A stretch of DNA of 5,055 bases from an uncultured Clostridia bacterium (GTDB taxonomy: Bacteria; Bacillota; Clostridia; TANB77; CAG-508). A program made the translations under genes and the position numbers. Below are positions 1-3,593 of this stretch, piece by piece; the stretch's first letter is position 1; every line of letters begins with the position of its first letter. Under the pieces are notes generated by a model. The model saw only the letters and a list, made by a program, of their open reading frames with translations. It made no database searches and was not told where the DNA came from. The stretch spans positions 1 through 5,055 of the forward strand of contig CAPYID010000074.1 in assembly GCA_948739805.1 (NCBI GenBank), written 5' to 3'.

Positions 1-1
1 A

Positions 2-76
2 GTTATGATAAGTGAAGAATACAACTTAAATCCCAATTTCATTAATGTATTTCCTGACATATATAAAAAATATTGA
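2..76 (+). CDS. possible C-terminal tail of an upstream gene (5' partial)
   Basis: This frame is open from the window edge and ends in TGA at 74-76, giving about 24 residues (ending in NVFPDIYKKY). The mixed composition with an aromatic, lysine-rich end looks like a normal protein C-terminus. An internal ATG lies at 5-7, but no ribosome binding site can be seen because the window begins there. The product cannot be identified from so little. Chance openness over 25 codons in AT-rich DNA is quite possible, so this is tentative. Confidence 0.33.
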   Translation, partial: VMISEEYNLNPNFINVFPDIYKKY

Positions 77-324
77 TATCATATTTGCACAAAAATAAAT
101 TTTGTATTATATAAACATAATAATCGAATTTTGCTGAAATTTCAAGTAAAAAATTATATTTTAGTAGTACCCAGATCGAAAACGAATATATGTATTGTAT
201 ATAATTATGAAATGAATAAATAATAGAAAAAAGAAATAATACTTTACAGCGTCACAGAAAGTAGTATAAGGGAGTTAAAACCGAAAAGTATAGAATAATA
301 CCAATTCAATAAATATCGTCTGAA
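77..324. other. AT-rich intergenic stretch, no gene seen
   Basis: No frame on either strand gives a convincing coding run here. A TGATATCA dyad flanked by AAATA and TATTT lies around 66-85, at the end of the possible upstream gene. It could be a weak symmetric site, but there is no T-tract terminator. An AAGGGAG ribosome-binding-like sequence at about 267-273 is not followed by ATG, GTG or TTG at a usable distance. A short open run in another frame (reading ...SIRELKPKSIE then stop, around 242-298) looks coding-like and may be a decayed remnant. Confidence 0.5.
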
Positions 325-501
325 ATGAACGAATATGAGCGTCTAGTGAGCTATCTTGAATCCAACTGTTGCAAATTTACAATGGTTCAAACAAAGGTGT
401 TGCAAATTTGCAATGCAGGTTATGAATGTAAGTAGAAAGTTAAAAAACAAGAAAAAGTATACAAGGATTACTTATCAAAGCGTCACTTAATAGCTTTATA
501 A
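325..501 (+). pseudogene. small ORF with in-frame TAG, possible gene remnant
   Basis: ATG at 325 opens a 36-codon frame beginning MNEYERLVSYLESNCCKF and ending at TAG 433-435. The same frame then continues for 21 more codons (KVKKQEKVYKDYLSKRHL...) to TAA at 499-501. Codons such as CGT, CTA, GTG, AGC and TCC, and the helical-looking amphipathic sequence, make it look more protein-like than the surrounding DNA. No ribosome binding site precedes the ATG. I infer either a decayed small gene with a nonsense mutation or a genuine 36-residue protein. No family is recognised. The two CAAATTT repeats at 367-415 lie inside it but fall in different reading frames, so they are not explained by a repeated peptide. 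Confidence 0.35.
367..415. repeat. two direct copies of a palindromic 18-mer, operator-like
   Basis: TGTTGCAAATTTACAATG at 367-384 and TGTTGCAAATTTGCAATG at 398-415 differ at one base and start 31 bp apart, about three helical turns. The second copy contains the perfect 14-bp palindrome TTGCAAATTTGCAA (400-413). The first has one broken position in the same dyad. Paired palindromes in phase are typical of dimeric repressor or replication-initiator sites. No protein that would bind them is identifiable in the window. Confidence 0.5.
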
Positions 502-597
502 GTTCGGACAAAATAAAAAGAGTTCATGAACATATTAATGCACAATACTTTCGCAGACTATGTAATACCCATATTTTCCTAACAAAATATTGTTCTG

Positions 598-641
598 AAA
601 TAAAACTATCAATACATTAAATCTGTATTGGTAGTTTATTA
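598..641. repeat. strong AT-rich inverted repeat (hairpin)
   Basis: The arms at 603-616 (AAACTATCAATACA) and 624-637 (TGTATTGGTAGTTT) pair over 14 bp with one U.G, around a 7-nt loop. With one bulged A, pairing continues into AATA/TATT outside. The right side is followed by ATTATTTTG, so it could act as a weak intrinsic terminator for + strand transcripts. The left-hand flank is A-rich, so it could also work on the - strand. It could equally be a cruciform or protein-binding site. Confidence 0.5.
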
Positions 642-699
642 TTTTGATAATTACCATAAAATGCAAACATATATTCCGAACGAATATACGAAAATAATA

Positions 700-728
700 T
701 TGACAATTACATTCATATGTTCTATACT
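700..728 (+). promoter_or_regulatory. strong sigma-A-type promoter
   Basis: A perfect -35 box TTGACA (700-705) is followed after exactly 17 nt by TATACT (723-728), five of six matches to TATAAT. Transcription would start near 735. No good gene follows. The transcript would run straight into the 760-815 hairpin, so this promoter may drive a small RNA. The only short frame after it (ATG 749 to TGA 802, 17 codons) has just a weak ribosome binding site. Confidence 0.5.
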
Positions 729-759
729 TATCTTCAAGAAAAAGCTAAATGAAATACAA

Positions 760-815
760 AAGACCTATCCAAATCATGCAAACGGTGCTGCAACACCTCT
801 GAACAGATAGGTCTT
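760..815 (+). repeat. 10-bp perfect inverted repeat with inner stem
   Basis: AAGACCTATC (760-769) is the exact reverse complement of GATAGGTCTT (806-815). The 36-nt interval holds a smaller GGTG (784-787)/CACC (794-797) stem around CTGCAA. It lies about 25 nt downstream of the start predicted for the 700-728 promoter. There is no T-run on the + strand after it, so a simple terminator is unlikely in that direction. A structured RNA element or a DNA-binding site fits better. Confidence 0.5.
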
Positions 816-836
816 AACAAAACACACAAATTCAAT

Positions 837-848
837 GCCAGAACTGGC
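837..848. repeat. GCCAG-AA-CTGGC dyad
   Basis: Two 5-bp arms, GCCAG (837-841) and CTGGC (844-848), are separated by AA. This short GC-rich dyad stands out in AT-rich surroundings, just before the promoter-like TTGACA at 855. It could be a regulator half-site pair. On its own it could be chance. Confidence 0.3.
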
Positions 849-854
849 GAGAAT

Positions 855-884
855 TTGACACACAGCAGAAACGCTATGCATATT
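855..884 (+). promoter_or_regulatory. promoter-like site TTGACA / CATATT
   Basis: A perfect -35 TTGACA (855-860) is followed after 18 nt by CATATT (879-884), four of six matches to the -10 consensus. The -10 region and the presumed start fall inside the 865-936 inverted repeat. No gene starts within 250 bp downstream, the first candidate being the 12-codon ORF at 1187. Confidence 0.35.
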
Positions 885-936
885 TCATTATTGCATATTT
901 ACTTATCATAAGTCAAGTAATTTCGAGCATTTCTGC
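865..936. repeat. nested inverted-repeat structure
   Basis: The outer arms GCAGAAACGCT (865-875) and AGCATTTCTGC (926-936) pair as 7 bp, one mismatch, then 3 bp. Inside lies the dyad ACTTAT-C-ATAAGT (901-913), overlapping an alternative stem TTACTT (899-904)/AAGTAA (915-920). A 9-bp direct repeat TGCATATTT occurs at 877-885 and 892-900. This nested layout recalls replication or transfer origins and structured RNAs, but no known origin motif (DnaA box, relaxase nick site) is recognised. The right arm is followed by AAATTTT. Confidence 0.4.
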
Positions 937-1186
937 AAATTTTCCGAACAGATATTTACAATTACAAAAAATTAATTATAGAGCCTTATTAAAAAAGACA
1001 TAAGGATTATTTTGTGTACCCAAAATAAAGAAAAAAACCATAAACTATATATTTCTCTATTTATCAATCTAAATTTATTAATAATGCTGAAATTAAAAAT
1101 AGAATAAATAGAAGTATACATTGAACAGCAAATTTTTGTTGTTATTAAAAACTAAACATAAATATAACAGAAAGGGGATATCTACT
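937..1186. other. AT-rich intergenic stretch, no gene seen
   Basis: Stops are frequent in all frames. GAACAGATA at 946-954 repeats the same 9-mer at 801-809. A weak promoter-like pair, TTGAAC (1121-1126) and TATTAA (1143-1148, 16-nt spacing), lies about 40 nt before the 12-codon ORF at 1187 and could supply its transcript. Confidence 0.4.
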
Positions 1187-1225
1187 ATGAACAGAGAGCA
1201 AAGACGAAGACAAGCAAGAGAATGA
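1187..1225 (+). CDS. 12-residue basic peptide ORF or truncated gene start
   Basis: The ORF reads MNREQRRRQARE then TGA (1223-1225). It has a textbook ribosome binding site, AAAGGGG at 1171-1177, nine nt before the ATG, so initiation here is likely. The arginine-rich opening resembles the N-termini of small phage or plasmid proteins (my recollection, not a search). In the +1 frame from about 1215 the sequence stays open as QENEINITNAKAVWSK to TGA at 1263-1265. It may therefore be the intact start of a gene broken by a frameshift, or a short leader peptide. Confidence 0.4.
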   Translation: MNREQRRRQARE

Positions 1226-1299
1226 AATTAATATTACTAATGCTAAAGCCGTTTGGTCTAAATGAACAAAAAGGATAATGCGGATATAAATGTATCTTC

Positions 1300-1315
1300 C
1301 CGTCAAATTTGACGG
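1300..1315. promoter_or_regulatory. perfect 16-bp palindrome, likely operator
   Basis: CCGTCAAATTTGACGG is perfectly self-complementary. It shares the CAAATTTG core with the palindrome at 400-413. Each arm contains TTGACG on one strand, so it overlaps a -35-like box in both directions. A dimeric regulator bound here would block the promoter-like element that points into the first long gene. The base just outside each arm breaks the symmetry, so the site is exactly 16 bp. Confidence 0.5.
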
Positions 1316-1338
1316 AGAGTAAGAATTTCAATTACATT
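1309..1338 (+). promoter_or_regulatory. promoter-like site for the 1456 gene
   Basis: TTGACG (1309-1314) lies in the right arm of the 16-bp palindrome. After 18 nt comes TACATT (1333-1338), four of six matches to the -10 consensus. The start would be near 1345, leaving a leader of about 110 nt before the ATG at 1456. A second, weaker -10-like TATAAC at 1413-1418 has no good -35 box. Confidence 0.3.
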
Positions 1339-1455
1339 TTAGTTGATAGATAATTCACTAAAATTGTAGAAGTAAGTAATATCATAGGCAGTTAATAAAA
1401 AAGCTGCTTATGTATAACAAAAAAATAATAATGAAAAAATGGAGGACAAGTAATT

Positions 1456-2163
1456 ATGACAAACAAGCAGATCAACACAATTAATGGGTACTTTAACACA
1501 AAACACATGGACAGAAAACAGTTGGAATCGGTATTAGATTTTGACAATCTTACAATGGATGAAAAATATATTCCTGAAATTATGGAGTTATTAAAGTCTG
1601 GATATAACGAAGATGAAGAAAACATTATTAGAAGTTATGTGCTCTTTGTAAAGAACAGAAGTGATTCGGGTGATATTGCGTGGGAAGTTTTTGTTTCTAA
1701 GCTGAACGAATTAGAGTTAGAAAATTCAGCATTGGGCATCAGAGTGCAGAAAATTAGTGAATCCGCATATTGGGAAGTATTTTTTAATCATTTCGATTTG
1801 ACATATTATGAAAATGGTGAGGTCAAACTGACATTTAATCAGGAATGGTACAAAGAATCAGAACAAGAGAATGCTTATGCATTTTTGGCAGAACAGGATA
1901 TTAATATAAATTCAAAAGAAAGTAATGTCATAACCAAAATTGCGGAAAGATGGGAAGTATTTTCACAAGAAGAAAAAGACAGCATTATTTCAGCACTTGA
2001 TGCAATCTATTCTACGCATTATGTAAATAAATCAAGAGTTGATATAACAAAAAAATCAGTTAAGAGTATAACAATGAGCAAGGCTGATTTAACACCGGAG
2101 GCAGGGATAAGGGACTATCGTATTGAATTTACAGATGGGGATTACATAGGTTTGCGATTTTAA
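1456..2163 (+). CDS. acidic hypothetical protein, 235 residues, with three WEVF motifs
   Basis: I do not recognise a family. The start is well supported: GGAGG at 1441-1445 lies 10 nt before ATG. The protein is soluble-looking, with no signal peptide or membrane segment, and strongly acidic (about 43 Asp/Glu against 27 Lys/Arg). The motif WEVF appears at residues 76-79, 106-109 and 166-169, spaced exactly 30 and 60 residues, each followed by a helical or polar stretch. The C-terminus (YRIEFTDG at 221-228) resembles that of the protein at 2650-3324, whose translation-start region is also nearly identical, so the two may be diverged paralogues. The gene heads a same-strand row leading to the primase. 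A replication accessory role or an anti-host (DNA-mimic) role is conceivable, but neither is shown. Confidence 0.85.
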   Translation: MTNKQINTINGYFNTKHMDRKQLESVLDFDNLTMDEKYIPEIMELLKSGYNEDEENIIRSYVLFVKNRSDSGDIAWEVFVSKLNELELENSALGIRVQKISESAYWEVFFNHFDLTYYENGEVKLTFNQEWYKESEQENAYAFLAEQDININSKESNVITKIAERWEVFSQEEKDSIISALDAIYSTHYVNKSRVDITKKSVKSITMSKADLTPEAGIRDYRIEFTDGDYIGLRF

Positions 2164-2190
2164 AATGTAGAAATGTTATTTATCATAAGA

Positions 2191-2217
2191 CGGTGTACTG
2201 TATTTTACAGTATACCG
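2191..2217 (+). repeat. 12-bp hairpin between genes
   Basis: CGGTGTACTGTA (2191-2202) and TACAGTATACCG (2206-2217) pair over 12 bp with one G.U around a TTT loop. It starts 28 nt after the stop of the 1456 gene. No T-run follows on either strand, so it is not a typical intrinsic terminator. It could protect the 3' end of the upstream message, act as an RNA-processing site, or be a protein-binding dyad. Confidence 0.5.
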
Positions 2218-2241
2218 CCACAAGAGAGGAGAAAATATATT

Positions 2242-2277
2242 ATGTGCAGGGTAACTATAACCTGTAAAGAAAATTGA
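2242..2277 (+). CDS. 11-residue peptide ORF or truncated gene start
   Basis: MCRVTITCKEN ends at TGA 2275-2277. Its ribosome binding site, AGAGGAG (2225-2231), lies 10 nt before the ATG and is as good as those of the long genes. In the +1 frame from 2261 the sequence reads PVKKIETVLEINEEE to TAA 2306-2308, which looks like a normal protein end. A short gene broken by a frameshift is a reasonable reading. A leader peptide coupled to the next gene is the alternative. No function can be assigned. Confidence 0.3.
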   Translation: MCRVTITCKEN

Positions 2278-2312
2278 AACCGTTTTAGAAATAAATGAGG
2301 AGGAATAAAGTA

Positions 2313-2606
2313 GTGATAACTGTTAATAACAAATTTGATGTAGGGCAGGTAGTGTATTATATCGGCAGAAAATGCATTCCATATGGTAAAAAGAAAAAAT
2401 TAGTTTGGAAGGTAAAAAGTAGGGAACCTGTTAAAATTTTATGTATTCACTATAAACATAAATTACGTGGTGAATCAGAATTAACCTACAATATTGAAAA
2501 ATATGGAAAGGTAAGAGAAAATCATTTATTTACAGACTATGAATCTGCATATGGTGAATGCAATAAACGTAACAAAATGGAAGAAGTTAGTAAAAATGTA
2601 AAATAG
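2313..2606 (+). CDS. small basic hypothetical protein, 97 residues
   Basis: I choose GTG at 2313 because GAGGAGG (2297-2303) lies 9 nt before it. The in-frame ATG at 2295 overlaps that ribosome binding site and has none of its own. From this start the protein begins with ITVNNKFDVGQVVYYI and ends TAG 2604-2606. A short beta-rich opening of the form 'F-x-V-G-x-V-V-Y' followed by lysine-rich strands and a C-terminal 'LFTDYESAYGECNKRN' helix is a layout I associate with small phage and plasmid proteins with an SH3-like barrel. That is recollection, not a match. The net positive charge would suit nucleic-acid contact, or binding one of the acidic neighbours. It lies between two acidic genes on the same strand. 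An 8-bp AT-rich inverted repeat (2602-2609/2621-2628) covers its stop codon. Confidence 0.78.
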   Translation: MITVNNKFDVGQVVYYIGRKCIPYGKKKKLVWKVKSREPVKILCIHYKHKLRGESELTYNIEKYGKVRENHLFTDYESAYGECNKRNKMEEVSKNVK

Positions 2607-2649
2607 ATATGAATTTTTGGTATCTATTATAAAAATAACATATTAAAAA

Positions 2650-3324
2650 ATGGAGGTAAAAGATATTACGACAAACAAAGCAGTTAAGTTAACAGGTGTG
2701 CAGGTAAAGGATTTATTAACAAAGGCAGTTGATGGTATATATTTAAGCCGAAAGTTTGAGGTTATGACAGACTTTTATAATAAGTTTTCAATAACAAATG
2801 ATGGCTTGGAAATAACAGTAAATGATATGCTTACGGCTAAGATACCGATTCAAGACGATGCAGAATATATTAATTTTGCAGTCGGATGTGATCTTTCTGA
2901 ATCTGAAAATGAAGATACAATTTACGAGGAATGGGAATCCAGTACATATTTTGGATACAAATTTGAGATTGCAAATATTATGATTAGTTTCAATGTTACT
3001 ACTGTAAATGATTGTAATTTGACATGGGAACAGTTCCGAGAATTAGTTACAAATGAAAAATATATTAGTTTCGAAGTACAGAATGTTGACGGTGGTTTAC
3101 ATATAGATATGAACCACGCAAATATTTATTTTTTAAATGTTGATGATACATATTTCAACATTTGTTCGCCATATACAGATATAGAAATTGACAAAGAAAT
3201 TGTGGCAGCTATCTATAATGATACAACAACATTAAAAGAAGTTTATTATAGGATTGAATTTAATAATGGAATGTCTGATTTAGCAATTGAAGTCGAGAAA
3301 GACTCAAAAATATTTCCTAACTAA
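2650..3324 (+). CDS. acidic hypothetical protein, up to 224 residues, unusual start
   Basis: No family is recognised. The reading frame is clear and ends at TAA 3322-3324, but the start is odd. The only nearby ATG (2650) overlaps the ribosome binding site GGAGG (2652-2656), follows an in-frame TAA at 2644, and has no site of its own. At a normal distance from GGAGG lie ATT (2665) and ACG (2668). Alignment with the 1456 gene (ATTATGACAAACAA versus ATTACGACAAACAA) places ACG exactly where that gene has its ATG. The protein is very acidic (about 41 Asp/Glu against 17 Lys/Arg), lacks membrane segments, carries WEQF at 126-129, and ends with YYRIEFNNG (199-207), like the 1456 product. It is probably a diverged paralogue of it. 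Expression may be low or dependent on a non-AUG start. Confidence 0.8.
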   Translation: MEVKDITTNKAVKLTGVQVKDLLTKAVDGIYLSRKFEVMTDFYNKFSITNDGLEITVNDMLTAKIPIQDDAEYINFAVGCDLSESENEDTIYEEWESSTYFGYKFEIANIMISFNVTTVNDCNLTWEQFRELVTNEKYISFEVQNVDGGLHIDMNHANIYFLNVDDTYFNICSPYTDIEIDKEIVAAIYNDTTTLKEVYYRIEFNNGMSDLAIEVEKDSKIFPN

Positions 3325-3593
3325 AAGCAGTATTGTATTTGCAATTGAAATATAGACTAGGAATTTTGTGATATGTTGTGCTTGGATTTATTCAGTTGTG
3401 ACAACTTATATTGCGTTTCATGAGTTAAGTTGTATTGGCAGATCATAATTGATTTTATTAGGGTCTGCCATATACATAGCAATTATATGAAATGTATTTT
3501 ATTCAACTTTCTTTGTTACACATTTGTGTGTGACTAAAGGAGTAAACAAAGAAGATATAAATAAAATATTAAATGTGGAGGGGAAATAAGAAA
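3325..3593 (+). other. 269-bp spacer with several hairpins before the primase gene
   Basis: No gene is seen. Three inverted repeats follow one another. ACAACTTA (3401-3408) pairs with TAAGTTGT (3426-3433), and its left arm is also half of the dyad GTTGT-G-ACAAC (3395-3405). TGGCAGATC (3436-3444) pairs with GGTCTGCCA (3462-3470) over 9 bp with one U.G. GTTACACA (3515-3522) pairs with TGTGTGAC (3527-3534), with one U.G and a 4-nt loop. None has a T-tract. An AAAGGAG site at 3536-3542 is followed by no start codon. The structured leader could control primase expression, as in copy-number control of plasmid replication genes, but this is inference. Confidence 0.4.

Noticed and set aside
422..490. 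22-codon lysine-rich frame MNVSRKLKNKKKYTRI... overlapping the 325-501 frame
   Set aside because: No ribosome binding site at a proper distance, and its Lys/Arg content is explained by A-rich DNA.
327..687. Exact 10-mer GAACGAATAT at 327-336 and 678-687
   Set aside because: Repeats of this length are expected by chance in 5 kb of AT-rich DNA and no further copies or symmetry support an iteron.
628..810. 60-codon + strand frame from TTG with a hydrophobic stretch (IILTITFICSILIFKKK), resembling a small membrane toxin
   Set aside because: Its TTG lies inside the right arm of the 603-637 hairpin, neither TTG 628 nor ATG 661 has a ribosome binding site, and a near-consensus promoter (700-728) and the 760-815 inverted repeat lie within it. 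It is more likely an open frame by chance in AT-rich DNA, though a membrane peptide cannot be fully excluded.
1392..1625. Minus-strand frame of 77 codons
   Set aside because: It overlaps the start of the well-supported + strand gene at 1456 and has the Phe/Ser/Ile-rich composition typical of the complement of a coding strand.
2295..2312. Extending the small basic protein to the ATG at 2295
   Set aside because: That ATG is part of the GAGGAGG ribosome binding site and has no site upstream; GTG at 2313 is correctly spaced.
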